Shown here: positions 6,535 through 14,868 of the stretch, piece after piece
Position numbering within the stretch: position 1 is the stretch's first letter
How the letters are laid out: the number at the start of each line of letters is the position of its first letter
Assembly (NCBI RefSeq): GCF_014647315.1
Contig: NZ_BMOY01000033.1
Span: 1-34,540 of the forward strand
Direction of reading: 5' to 3'
DNA from: Paenalicyclobacillus cellulosilyticus
GTDB taxonomy: Bacteria; Bacillota; Bacilli; Alicyclobacillales; Alicyclobacillaceae
Length of the DNA stretch: 34,540 nt
The notes under the pieces: model-generated
The model's database searches: none
Told to the model about the DNA's origin: nothing
What the model saw: only the letters and a program-made list of their open reading frames with translations
Position numbers and translations under genes: made by a program

Positions 6535-7314
6535 ATGACGCTCGAACTTGCGGTTGCGCTCGGCTTGATTGGTGCGGTGGGTGCTCTGCTTTCCGGTATG
6601 CTGGGTATCGGGGGAGCCATCGTCAATTACCCGATGTTGCTGTACATCCCGGCATGGCTGGGCGTCGCGCATTTTACGCCGCACCAAGTATCCGGCATCG
6701 TCGCCGTGCAGGTGTTCGTCTCGACGCTCTCCGGTTTGTTGGCGTTGCGCAAGGAGCGCATGGTCCATCGCGGTTTGCTCGTGTACATGGGCACGGCCAT
6801 CCTGATTGGGAGTTTTGCGGGGAGTTACGGCGCCCAATTCATCCCGGGTGCCGCGGTCAACATGGTCTATGCGGTGTTGGCGACGCTCGCCGCCATCATG
6901 ATGATGCTGCCCAAGCGCAGCGTGGCGGAAGGGGGAGACTCCCGCGGGCCGTTCAACCGGACCATCGCGGTGATCTCCGCCATGGCGGTGGGGATGGCAT
7001 CCGGCATCGTCGGCGCGGGGGGCGCATTCATCTTGATTCCTATCATGTTGCTGGTCTTGAAGGTCCCCATCCGTGTGACCATTGCCACGTCCATGGCCAT
7101 CACCTTCGTATCTTCCGTCGGGACGACCATCGGCAAACTGTGGGTCGGGCATGTACCGTTCTGGCCGACGCTGGTCGTCGTGATCGCAAGCATGGTGGCT
7201 GCGCCTGTTGGCGCGCGTTTGAGCCGGCGCATGCAACCCAAGTTTTTACGCTTGCTGTTGGCGCTCTTGATGGTCGCGACGGCGTTGAAAATCTGGATCG
7301 ACATCTTGGGATAA
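6535..7314 (+). CDS. TauE/SafE-family permease, probable sulfite exporter
   Basis: The 259-aa protein has about eight hydrophobic segments arranged as two similar halves. Each half carries a glycine-rich helix (GMLGIGGAIVNYP near residue 22 and GIVGAGGAFILIP near residue 160), typical of the TauE/SafE family. The ATG at 6535 follows GAGGGGG, so the longer upstream frame is not needed. In sulfur-oxidation loci this family exports sulfite, the product of persulfide dioxygenase. It ends 13 bases before the TusA-rhodanese gene. Confidence 0.85.
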   Translation: MTLELAVALGLIGAVGALLSGMLGIGGAIVNYPMLLYIPAWLGVAHFTPHQVSGIVAVQVFVSTLSGLLALRKERMVHRGLLVYMGTAILIGSFAGSYGAQFIPGAAVNMVYAVLATLAAIMMMLPKRSVAEGGDSRGPFNRTIAVISAMAVGMASGIVGAGGAFILIPIMLLVLKVPIRVTIATSMAITFVSSVGTTIGKLWVGHVPFWPTLVVVIASMVAAPVGARLSRRMQPKFLRLLLALLMVATALKIWIDILG

Positions 7315-7327
7315 GGAGGCTGCGGCG

Positions 7328-7903
7328 ATGGAGAACCTGACGGTGGACAAAACCATCGATTGCACGGGATTGTCTTGCCCGATGCCGGTGGTGCGCACGA
7401 AGAAGGCGATGGATGCGTTGCAGGCAGGGCAAGTGCTGGAAGTTTTGGCGACCGACCCGGGTTCGGTGACCGACATCAAGAGTTGGGCGCATCGCACCGG
7501 GCATCAATTCATCGGAACGGTTGAGGATGGCAAGGTGTTCAAACACTACATTCGCAAGGTGAATCCGGACGAAGCCAAGCCGGAGAGGCGCCATCCGCAT
7601 GTGGTGTCGAACGCGGAATTGGCAGCCGAACTGGGCAATCAGCCGGTCATCCTCGATGTCCGGGAACCGGCGGAGTACGCGTTTGGCCATATCCCCGGCG
7701 CCAAGTCCGTCCCGCTTGGGGAACTCGAACGTCGCTTGGAAGAGCTTCGCCCGTATGCGGAACAGGTGGTTTACGTGGTTTGCCGGACTGGTCACCGCAG
7801 CGACATGGCCTGCCAGTGGCTTTCCGAGCACGGCTTCCGGCATGTGAAAAACGTGGTGCCCGGGATGTCGGCATGGACGGGACCGGTGGAACGGGAGGTT
7901 TGA
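7328..7903 (+). CDS. TusA-rhodanese fusion protein (YrkF type)
   Basis: The 191-aa protein begins with a TusA domain (residues 5-78, IDCTGLSCPMPVVRTKK) whose CPMP motif contains the sulfur-binding Cys17. A rhodanese domain follows (about 92-187, VILDVREPAEYAFGHIPGAKSV and VCRTGHRS with Cys152). Both cysteines are intact, so sulfur can pass between the domains in one chain. The same fusion exists in B. subtilis YrkF. AAGGAGG precedes the start. It sits between the permease and the dioxygenase-like gene. Confidence 0.9.
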   Translation: MENLTVDKTIDCTGLSCPMPVVRTKKAMDALQAGQVLEVLATDPGSVTDIKSWAHRTGHQFIGTVEDGKVFKHYIRKVNPDEAKPERRHPHVVSNAELAAELGNQPVILDVREPAEYAFGHIPGAKSVPLGELERRLEELRPYAEQVVYVVCRTGHRSDMACQWLSEHGFRHVKNVVPGMSAWTGPVEREV

Positions 7904-7998
7904 TCCCTTCCATCGTCCCGGTGGATGCGGTCAGGCCGGATCGCCTTCGTCAATCGTCAAATGGAACGCAATGCAGGCAAAAAAGGGGTGAAGAAGAG

Positions 7999-9129
7999 AT
8001 GAGCGTGCAGACCATCTCACCGGCTGAACTGCATGCCAAGATGGAACAAGGAGAGTCGCTCTTCATCCTCGACGTTCGCAACCCGGAGGAATACGAGGAC
8101 TGGAAAATCGAAGGCAAGACGTTGCGCTCCGTCAATATCCCGTATTTCGATTTCTTGGATGAAGATGAGCGCCTCTACACCCAGTTGCCCAACGCGACCG
8201 ACATCATCGTCGTCTGCGCCAAGGGTGGCGCCGCCATGATGGTGGCTGAACAACTGGATGCGCGCGGTTATCGGGTTTTTGTACTGGACGGCGGCATGCT
8301 GGCGTGGAGTCAATTCTATGTGCCTGTCACGGTCGTCGAGGACGAGGCCATGAAGCTCATTCAGTTCAATCGCGTGGCCAAAGGTTGTCTGTCCTATATG
8401 GTGATTTCCAAAGGAAAGGCCTTGGTGGTCGACCCTGGCCGTCACGTCGAGGAGTATCTGCGCGTCGCCGAGCGTGAAGGCGCCCAATTGCTGCATGTGA
8501 TGGATACCCATCTGCACGCCGATCACATTTCCGGAGGCCATGAGTTGGCACAGCGGACCGGAGCCACGTATTACATCTCATCCAATGAGATGCAGGGCAC
8601 CGACCGGGTGTATGAACCGTTGGAGCAGCACGATGAAATTCATGTCGGCGATGTGGACGTCAAGGTGCTGGCCATTCCCACGCCGGGGCATACCCCGGGC
8701 AGCATGTCGTTTTTGGTCAACCAGCGTTATCTCTTGTCAGGCGACACCCTCTTCGTCGGCGGGTTGGGACGCCCGGACCTTGGGGGCAAAGCGCGGGAAT
8801 GGGCGCAAGCCCTTTACGAAACGGTGTTTCGTACCCTTGCGCGGCTGCCGGACGATGTGTTGGTGTTGCCGGCGCATTATTCGGACATCCAAGAGATCAA
8901 CGCCTCCGGGTACGTGGGTGCCTTGCTCGGCGACATTCGGTGCAGCAATGAGATTCTGCGCACAGCGGACCGCGCGGTGTTTACGGAGACCGTGGCCAAT
9001 TCGGTGGGTGCGACGCCGCCAAACTACGAAGACATCGTCCAAATCAACCGCGGCGCGGTGGCGGTCGACGCGGAAAGAGCAAGCGAATTGGAAATCGGGC
9101 CCAATCGGTGCGCGGTGCATCACGCATGA
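7999..9129 (+). CDS. rhodanese-MBL fusion, persulfide-dioxygenase-like (YrkH type)
   Basis: The 376-aa protein starts at ATG 7999 after AAAAGGGGTGAAGAAGAG. The long upstream open frame overlaps the previous gene and is not part of it. Residues 1-110 are a rhodanese domain (LFILDVRNPEEYEDW; VVCAKGGAA with Cys73). Residues 118-376 are a metallo-beta-lactamase-fold domain of the ETHE1/CstB type with THLHADH at 170-176, a TPGHTPGS loop and LLSGDTLFVGG. Such enzymes oxidise glutathione or other thiol persulfides to sulfite with O2 and iron. Here the rhodanese is N-terminal, unlike CstB as I recall it. The 3' end overlaps the convergent histidine-kinase gene by 86 bp. Confidence 0.88.
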   Translation: MSVQTISPAELHAKMEQGESLFILDVRNPEEYEDWKIEGKTLRSVNIPYFDFLDEDERLYTQLPNATDIIVVCAKGGAAMMVAEQLDARGYRVFVLDGGMLAWSQFYVPVTVVEDEAMKLIQFNRVAKGCLSYMVISKGKALVVDPGRHVEEYLRVAEREGAQLLHVMDTHLHADHISGGHELAQRTGATYYISSNEMQGTDRVYEPLEQHDEIHVGDVDVKVLAIPTPGHTPGSMSFLVNQRYLLSGDTLFVGGLGRPDLGGKAREWAQALYETVFRTLARLPDDVLVLPAHYSDIQEINASGYVGALLGDIRCSNEILRTADRAVFTETVANSVGATPPNYEDIVQINRGAVAVDAERASELEIGPNRCAVHHA

Positions 9130-10381
9130 AGGGAGACAGACGTGGCACCTGCACGGTGACCACCACGACATCCCCTTCCCGCGTCATCGACCACTTGCCT
9201 GCCATCGCCTTGACCAGCCGGTCGACGACGCGCAGGCCAAAGCCCCGGTGCGCGGCATCCTGTCCGCGCACCGCTTCTCTCTCCGTCCTGTCCACGCTTC
9301 GCGTTGCCCCTCGGTCAAGCGCCGGCCCAGGTATGGCGCCGGGCGAAGAGGCCAGGTTCCTGGTTTCAAACACCACCATGTCACCTTGGGCGTGCAACGT
9401 CCAACGGGCATCCGTGTGCGGTGCCGCGTGATCGATCACGTTCTTGAGCAGCGTGCTGACCAGCCGCATCCAGGTCTCGGGTGTGGTGCGCACGTAGAGT
9501 CCCGGCTCGGCGCTCCCTGCGAACGCTAAACCGCGCGCCTTTGCCAGTTCGGTGAAGCGGGCGGCCATCTCCTCCGTTACGTCCGAAACCGCGACCGGCT
9601 CCGGGTCGGCGGCCGGGAGCGACGGATGCAGGCGGGACAGGTAGAGGATGTCGCGCACCATGGACGAGGCGTGATCGATCTCGCGCCGCAGCGCCTGGCG
9701 GGTGTGTTCGTCGATGCCAGGGGCAAGGATGAGTGCCTGCAGGGTGGCAAGCGGGGTTTGCAGTTCGTGGGACAGCGTGGTGACGCTCTCCTGGTATGCT
9801 TGCCACGTGGCGCGGGCAGGGCGGATGGCGCGTGCGGCCAACCAGAGGTTGACGGCCGCAGACGCAAGGACCGCCACCCCGCCCACGTCGAGGATCACAT
9901 GGGCGAGGCGGCGCAATCCCGCCTCTTCGTCGTCAATTTTCGCGTACACCCACGCGGTGCCGAACACGGTGCCACCCCTTGCCACCTCCGTCCGGAATGC
10001 GCGGTAAGAAGCCCCCTTGTAGGCAAACGTGGCAAACCCGGGGCGGGCGATGGCCTGCTGCAGAACGGACAACGGGACAGGCCGGCGATCCGATGCGACC
10101 ACCGCATGGCCGCTGCGCGTCACGTAGAAAAACACGTTCGGCTCGCTGTCGTCCGCCAACCGGACCGTGACAGGCTGCCGAAGCTGCGAGGGGGTGTGCT
10201 TCGGCAGGGCCTCGCGGATCTCGGGCACCGCTTCCTCCAGGACCTTCTCACCGGCGCGGATCTCCAACCAGCGCGCTTGACCATACACGGCGACACCGAC
10301 GGCGCCGAGGAGACAGATGCTTGTCGCCATCATCATCCAGACAACGTGGGCGTAGATCCGGCGGAACACGCGTCTCTTCAC
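9044..10381 (-). CDS. membrane sensor histidine kinase
   Basis: From GTG 10381 the protein is 445 aa. Transmembrane helices lie at about 13-34 and 160-184, enclosing a roughly 125-residue extracytoplasmic sensor region. No clear HAMP domain follows. The dimerisation/phosphoacceptor box TTLSHELQTP holds His205; the N-box (LLKNVIDHA) is near 311-319 and the G-box (GFGLRVVDRLV) near 380. A GTG at 10369 after GAGGTGA is an alternative start. The start overlaps the stop of the response regulator gene (GTGA), so translation is coupled. The last 25 or so residues are Arg/Pro-rich and are encoded antisense to the 3' end of the MBL gene. The signal sensed is unknown. Confidence 0.85.
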   Translation of the reverse strand: MKRRVFRRIYAHVVWMMMATSICLLGAVGVAVYGQARWLEIRAGEKVLEEAVPEIREALPKHTPSQLRQPVTVRLADDSEPNVFFYVTRSGHAVVASDRRPVPLSVLQQAIARPGFATFAYKGASYRAFRTEVARGGTVFGTAWVYAKIDDEEAGLRRLAHVILDVGGVAVLASAAVNLWLAARAIRPARATWQAYQESVTTLSHELQTPLATLQALILAPGIDEHTRQALRREIDHASSMVRDILYLSRLHPSLPAADPEPVAVSDVTEEMAARFTELAKARGLAFAGSAEPGLYVRTTPETWMRLVSTLLKNVIDHAAPHTDARWTLHAQGDMVVFETRNLASSPGAIPGPALDRGATRSVDRTEREAVRGQDAAHRGFGLRVVDRLVKAMAGKWSMTREGDVVVVTVQVPRLSPFMRDAPRTDWARFPIRLLFPRRPPPRRG

Positions 10382-10830
10382 CTCACGCCGGCGGCCCCAG
10401 GGTGTAGCCCTGGCCGCGGGCGGTGCAGCACCGCGCGGCCGTGTCGGAGTTCGTCGGGATCGCGCTGGGTGGAAGTACGGCGAATGAGGGCGTGGATGCG
10501 GGCCATGAGTTCTTCGGGGTCGAACGGTTTGCCCAGATAATCGTCCGCGCCTGCATGGAGCCCCCGCACCCGGTCCGCAGGTTCGTTCTGCACGGTGAGC
10601 ATGAGGATGGGCGTGGCACATCCGGCTTCGCGCAGGTCCTTCACCACTTGGAAGCCGGAATCGTCGGGGAGGCGGACGTCGAGGATGATGCAGTCGTACG
10701 CGTTCGACAGCGCGGCTTCCATCGCAGCGAAGGCGGTCGCCACCCTGTCCGCGTGGTGGTGACGAATCCGGAACAATTCACACAGCGCATGCGCCAAGCC
10801 AGGCTCATCTTCCACGATGAGGATGCGCAT
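10378..10830 (-). CDS. OmpR-type response regulator with its DNA-binding domain deleted
   Basis: This 150-aa product starts after AGGTGAG. The receiver domain is intact (residues 1-118): acidic ED pair 7-8, phosphoacceptor Asp51 in IILDVRLP, Thr79, Lys101 in LGKPFDP. After ARIHALIRRTSTQRDPDELRH the frame should enter a winged-helix domain of about 90 residues. Instead, within about 10 codons, another reading frame encodes RGQGYTLGPPA followed by a stop, which is the usual very C-terminal motif of OmpR regulators. I infer an internal deletion of roughly 70-80 codons that also shifted frame. It is either a pseudogene or a receiver-only protein. Confidence 0.8.
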   Translation of the reverse strand: MRILIVEDEPGLAHALCELFRIRHHHADRVATAFAAMEAALSNAYDCIILDVRLPDDSGFQVVKDLREAGCATPILMLTVQNEPADRVRGLHAGADDYLGKPFDPEELMARIHALIRRTSTQRDPDELRHGRAVLHRPRPGLHPGAAGVR

Positions 10831-11036
10831 CGCACGCTCACCTGCTTCTTGCGGGATGTCAGGTCCAAAGTGAAGGGACGAGTTACCCTGGACGGACTGT
10901 CTATGAGTATAGTCCACGGCCGGAGGTCCTGCCAGTTGCGGCGGGACGCAGAGAAGATTTTGAAGCGGCTTTGAACTTGGGTTGTTACGCTTCCTCACAA
11001 GCGTGCACGGGCTGTAACCGACGGAAGGGGAACCAG

Positions 11037-11528
11037 ATGAACGCGTTGGTACACCTTTTTCCACCCACCATTCATCCCATGGTCGTCCATTTTACCATCG
11101 CGATCACTTACCTCGCCGCGCTGGCAGGATTTGCGGGGCTCATCCGCAGGAAGGAAAGAACCTGGGCGCAAGCGTTTTGGGTGTTGCTGTGGCTCGGGAT
11201 TTTGGCGACCTTGGCGGCAGGGTTGGCCGGGGTCGTCAGCGAATCGTATGTCCAGGTGCCTTACAAGATCGAAAGCATGTTGCACCACCACAAGCAGTAC
11301 GGCGAGTTGACCGGTGTCCTCCTGGTGCTCGCGGCAATCGTTCAATGGTTTGCGCAAAGGAGAAGCGGTCGTATATCATGGTTGGCGTTTCTCCTCACGG
11401 TGGCGGCGGTGGTGACCGTATCCATCGCCGGTTACCTTGGTGGTGACATGGTGTACGACCATGGGCTCGGCGTACACACGGTGCATCCCGTGCAGGCGCA
11501 AACCCAAGGCAGGGAGACGGCGTGGTGA
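11037..11528 (+). CDS. DUF2231-family membrane protein
   Basis: The 163-aa protein has four predicted membrane helices and the DUF2231 layout. HPMVVHF is in the first helix; a His-rich loop (LHHHKQYGE) and YDHGLGVHTVH near the end could bind a metal or haem. GAAGGGGAACC precedes the ATG. Its stop overlaps the start of the next gene (GTGGTGA), so the two are translationally coupled. DUF2231 proteins often sit near redox or electron-transfer genes, but no function is established. Confidence 0.8.
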   Translation: MNALVHLFPPTIHPMVVHFTIAITYLAALAGFAGLIRRKERTWAQAFWVLLWLGILATLAAGLAGVVSESYVQVPYKIESMLHHHKQYGELTGVLLVLAAIVQWFAQRRSGRISWLAFLLTVAAVVTVSIAGYLGGDMVYDHGLGVHTVHPVQAQTQGRETAW

Positions 11529-12862
11529 AGGCATGGTTTCCCTATTTGCCGCTCATGACGTTGATGGCCGTGGAGTGTGCCGCGGCAGGCGTGTATTTCC
11601 TGCTTTCCTATCGGCGGGTTGACGAGGCGACCTACCGCACTTGGCTGCCCAATGTTCTCGTGGGCGGCGTGCTGCTGTGGGCGGTGGGGCTTGCCGTCGG
11701 CCGCTGGCTCGTCCCGACGGCCGCCGATCCGGACAACCTGCCGTCCCGGCAGGCGAACGCGGTCACCGGATCAGCCCGGTGGATGGGTGGAGAAGCGCGC
11801 AGGGTCAGCGCGGCAACACATGCAAAGACCCCGGGAGGCTGGCGGTGGATCGGTGCGCCGGCTGGCGCCGCGGAGACTTGGCCGCATGTCGCGGTGGCGC
11901 GCGGCGCTTCCCTGCCGGTGGGCAAGGAGGGCATCGCCTGCGTGGCGTGGTCGGGCGGCGTGATCGCGGTCGGAGGATATACAGGGGGGTATTTTACGCA
12001 GAGCGTCTTCATGCTGCCCTTCCCGGCGGCAGGGTCGGGCGGCACGGCGGGCCGCGCGCCAGGCGCAGCGGCACGGCGCGGGGGCGTGGCGGGGGCTGCC
12101 GAGCGTGGGGAGACAGGCGTGCTGCAGATTGCGGCGCTGCCCCAACCCACCCACGATGCAGCCGCCGGGATCGCCGGCGGCGATGTGTACGTGCTCGGCG
12201 GCGGGCAGGCGGCGCCGGTGGCCGACGTGTATCGCATCCATGCCGGCAGGGTGTCCCGGCTGCCCGCACTCCCGCGTCCGTTGTCGGACGCGTCCGCGGT
12301 GCCGTGGACGCAAGACGGGCAGGCAGGCTTCCTCGTGCTCGGAGGCTACGACGGCCGCGTGTTCAACACCACCGCCCGCTGGTACTTCGTCACACCGCAT
12401 GGGCGCCTCGCCAGCCACGCCATGTTCCAGATGCCCGTGGGGCTTCGCTACACCGCGCTTGCCGCCGGCGGCCAAGAGGTGCTGTGGGCGGGCGGACTCA
12501 CCCCGTCCGGTGCACCGAGCACAGCCGTCTTCGCTTGGCGATCCGGCACCCGTCCCCGCATCATCGCTCGCCTGCCGGTGGCGCTCGCCAAGGCGGCCGC
12601 GTTCACTTGGCATGATTTTCTCATCGTGGCCGGGGGCGTGGCGGCCGACGGCAACCCGTCGCGCGTCATCTGGGCCGTGCGCCTGAGCGACGGCAGCACC
12701 CGCCGTGTGGGCGAGTTGCCGGTGCCGCTCGCCGACATGGGGTATGCCCAGTGGGGCGTCCTGGGCGTGCTTGTCGGCGGGTGGACCGGCCATAGCATGA
12801 ATCCGTATCTCTACCGCGTCGAGGTCACTGGGCGCGCGGGAGCAGAAGGAGGAACCGCATGA
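11522..12862 (+). CDS. membrane-anchored Kelch-repeat beta-propeller protein
   Basis: The 446-aa protein starts at GTG 11522 inside the last codons of the DUF2231 gene. Two hydrophobic helices (about 7-29 and 43-62) anchor it. A Pro/Ala/Gly-rich linker follows, and from about residue 140 there are Kelch-like blades with repeated double-glycine units: AVGGYTGGY, VLGGG, VLGGYDGRVF, WAGGL, VAGGV and VGGWTGH. The propeller is probably outside the membrane. Kelch propellers bind proteins or act as enzyme scaffolds; no catalytic residue is evident. A low-complexity insert (about 170-200, GSGGTAGRAPGAAARRGGVAG) breaks one blade. Its stop overlaps the next start (ATGA). Confidence 0.75.
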   Translation: MVKAWFPYLPLMTLMAVECAAAGVYFLLSYRRVDEATYRTWLPNVLVGGVLLWAVGLAVGRWLVPTAADPDNLPSRQANAVTGSARWMGGEARRVSAATHAKTPGGWRWIGAPAGAAETWPHVAVARGASLPVGKEGIACVAWSGGVIAVGGYTGGYFTQSVFMLPFPAAGSGGTAGRAPGAAARRGGVAGAAERGETGVLQIAALPQPTHDAAAGIAGGDVYVLGGGQAAPVADVYRIHAGRVSRLPALPRPLSDASAVPWTQDGQAGFLVLGGYDGRVFNTTARWYFVTPHGRLASHAMFQMPVGLRYTALAAGGQEVLWAGGLTPSGAPSTAVFAWRSGTRPRIIARLPVALAKAAAFTWHDFLIVAGGVAADGNPSRVIWAVRLSDGSTRRVGELPVPLADMGYAQWGVLGVLVGGWTGHSMNPYLYRVEVTGRAGAEGGTA

Positions 12863-13935
12863 AGACAGCTTGGGCCAAGAACATCAGGGTGGCCGCTTCC
12901 GCGTTGGCGGCGACGGCGGCACTTTGCGTCGCTTCCCCCTTGTCAGCACATGGTACGGCCGCCGGTGCCGCACAGAGGCAGGCGTTCCACACCGCCCGGT
13001 CTGTGCAGGCGGGATCGCCCCTGCCCGGTGATCTGCTCATCGCGGACCGCGGCAACGACCGGATTCTCATCGTCACGCCGGACAAGCGGATCATCTGGCA
13101 GATGAGCTTCGCCAACCTGGGCGGGCCGCGGGGTGTCAACTCGCTGGGTCCGGACGACGCGTTTTTCACACCCGATCACAAACACATCATTGTGAACGAA
13201 GAGGACGATCACGCCATCGCCGTGGTCGACATCGCGACGAAAAAGGTCGTCTGGTCGTACGGCCATCCCGGCGTGCCCGGCAGCGCGCCCGGGTACCTGC
13301 ATACCCCGGATGACGCGTACATGTTGCCAAGCGGATTGGTGACGGTCGCCGACATCCGCAACCAGCGCATCCTGTTCATCGATCCGCGGACGAACCGGGT
13401 TGTCAAGCAGTACGGCACCACCGGCTTGCGCCGTCATAACCCGCCCGTCTCGTTCGCGTCTCCGAACGGAGATACTCCCTTGCCTGGCGGCGGGATGATT
13501 GTCACCGAAATTGGCGGCAGCTATGCGGATGTGCTGGACAAACACGGGCACGTCCTGTACACGGTGCACTTCCCCGACGTCGCGTACCCGTCCGACACCC
13601 AGATGATGCCCAATGGCGACCTGTTGACGGTCGACTACAACACCCCGGGGCGGGTGGAGATGGTCAACCGGCAGGGTAAGGTCGTCTGGGAGTACTACCG
13701 GACTGCGGGCAGCGGCGAGTTGTCGCACCCGTCGCTGGCCCTGCCGCTGCCGAACGGAAACATCGCGGTGAACGACGATTACAACGACCGCGTCGTGGTC
13801 ATCGATCCGCGGCGCAATCGCATCGTGTGGCAGTACGGGCATACCGGCGTGCCGGGAGCGGCACCTGGGTATCTCAACATCCCGGACGGCATGGACCTGA
13901 TGCCGGCGGATGTTCAGCTCGGCAGAGCGCGCTAG
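12859..13935 (+). CDS. secreted NHL/PQQ-like beta-propeller protein
   Basis: The 358-aa protein has a signal peptide (KNIRVAASALAATAALCVASPLSAHG) with a likely cleavage after SAHG or nearby. The mature part is a beta-propeller with repeated units of the form DRGNDRILIV, VWSYGHPGVPGSAPGYLHTPDDA, ILFIDPRTNRVV and VVVIDPRRNRIVWQYG. The phrase GHTGVPGAAPGYLNIPDG near the end mirrors GHPGVPGSAPGYLHTPDD, a clear internal repeat. There is no cysteine-based anchor. It is coupled by ATGA to the Kelch gene, so both propellers are probably made together at the cell surface. Confidence 0.8.
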   Translation: MKTAWAKNIRVAASALAATAALCVASPLSAHGTAAGAAQRQAFHTARSVQAGSPLPGDLLIADRGNDRILIVTPDKRIIWQMSFANLGGPRGVNSLGPDDAFFTPDHKHIIVNEEDDHAIAVVDIATKKVVWSYGHPGVPGSAPGYLHTPDDAYMLPSGLVTVADIRNQRILFIDPRTNRVVKQYGTTGLRRHNPPVSFASPNGDTPLPGGGMIVTEIGGSYADVLDKHGHVLYTVHFPDVAYPSDTQMMPNGDLLTVDYNTPGRVEMVNRQGKVVWEYYRTAGSGELSHPSLALPLPNGNIAVNDDYNDRVVVIDPRRNRIVWQYGHTGVPGAAPGYLNIPDGMDLMPADVQLGRAR

Positions 13936-14016
13936 TCCTGCTTGGCCACATGCGAACCGCCGTCCGCGTCCACACTACGGAAAGCGGTGACGCTTCGTGG
14001 ACGGGGGAGGACGAGC

Positions 14017-14841
14017 ATGCATACGGTATGGAAGGGCGCGGTCAGTTTTGGCCTGGTGCACATCCCGGTGCGGCTGCACGCCGCCACCGAGGCGAAGGAC
14101 GTGAAGTTCAGGTACCTGCACCGGGCATGCAAGACACCCATCCAATACACGCGCACCTGTCCGGCCTGCGGCCGGCCGGTCGAATGGGATGAGGTGGTGC
14201 GCGGTTTCGAAATCCGCCCCAATGAGTTCGTGGTGCTGGAAGAAGATGAACTGCGCCAGCTCGACGCACCGCGGTCGCGTACGATTGACATCCTGGATTT
14301 CGTGCAGCTTCCGGACATCGATCCCATTTATTTCGACCGCACGTATTACATGTCTCCGGATGGCAGCGGAGCCAAGGCGTACCGGCTGCTCGCCGCGGCG
14401 ATGCGGGAAACGGGGAAAATCGCGGTGGCGAAGACGGTGCTGCGGAGCGCGGAGACGCTGGCGTGTGTCCGTGTCTATCGAGATGTGCTCGTCATGGAGA
14501 CGCTGTTCTGGCCGGATGAGGTTCGCCCGGTGGAACAGCTGCCGGCGGTACCCGCGGCGGATCTCCAGGACCAGGAGTTGCAAATGGCCGTCACGCTCAT
14601 CCAACAACTCGCTGCCCCTTTTCAGCCGGAGAAGTACAAAGATGAGCGGCGCGTGGCGCTGATGGATCTCATTGCGCGCAAAGCGGCCAACGTCCCGGCC
14701 GCCGTGGCGCGCGCCGCCGAGCCTTCGGAAAACGTGATTGATCTGATGCAGGCTTTAAAGGAAAGCATCCGTTTGGCCCAACGGGCGTCTGAACCCACAG
14801 CGCCTGTGAAGAAACAGGCGCGGCGCAAGAAGACGTCGTGA
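14017..14841 (+). CDS. ku: Ku protein for non-homologous end joining
   Basis: The 274-aa protein starts MHTVWKGAVSFGLVHIPVRL after GGGGGAGG. It has the bacterial Ku core: a CKTPIQYTRTCPACGRPVEWDEVVRGFE segment, DPIYFDRTYYMSPDGSGAKAY, LETLFWPDEVR and KYKDERR. The Lys/Arg-rich tail (PVKKQARRKKTS) is the usual DNA-contacting extension. Ku dimers ring broken DNA ends and recruit LigD. The ligase gene follows convergently and the polymerase gene lies beyond it, so a full NHEJ toolkit is present. Ku-based repair commonly protects spores during germination. Confidence 0.95.
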   Translation: MHTVWKGAVSFGLVHIPVRLHAATEAKDVKFRYLHRACKTPIQYTRTCPACGRPVEWDEVVRGFEIRPNEFVVLEEDELRQLDAPRSRTIDILDFVQLPDIDPIYFDRTYYMSPDGSGAKAYRLLAAAMRETGKIAVAKTVLRSAETLACVRVYRDVLVMETLFWPDEVRPVEQLPAVPAADLQDQELQMAVTLIQQLAAPFQPEKYKDERRVALMDLIARKAANVPAAVARAAEPSENVIDLMQALKESIRLAQRASEPTAPVKKQARRKKTS

Positions 14842-14847
14842 CGCCTC

Positions 14848-14868
14848 CCGGTTTCCGGCTCAAACCGG
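14848..14868. terminator. hairpin between convergent ku and ligase genes
   Basis: CCGGTTT (14848-14854) pairs with AAACCGG (14862-14868) around a 7-base loop. It overlaps the ligase stop codon. No T-run follows on either strand, so the efficiency of termination is unclear. Confidence 0.35.

Noticed and set aside
7780-7998. In-frame upstream extension of the rhodanese-MBL gene
   Set aside because: It overlaps the TusA-rhodanese gene, and a clear ribosome binding site precedes the ATG at 7999 where the rhodanese domain begins.
10894-10915. Imperfect inverted repeat GGACT...AGTCC between the two-component genes and the DUF2231 operon
   Set aside because: Only the outer five bases and a small inner part pair; too weak to call an operator.
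11771-12793. 340-aa minus-strand open frame
   Set aside because: It shadows the Kelch gene; composition is His/Arg/Pro-rich and no ribosome binding site or family pattern supports it.
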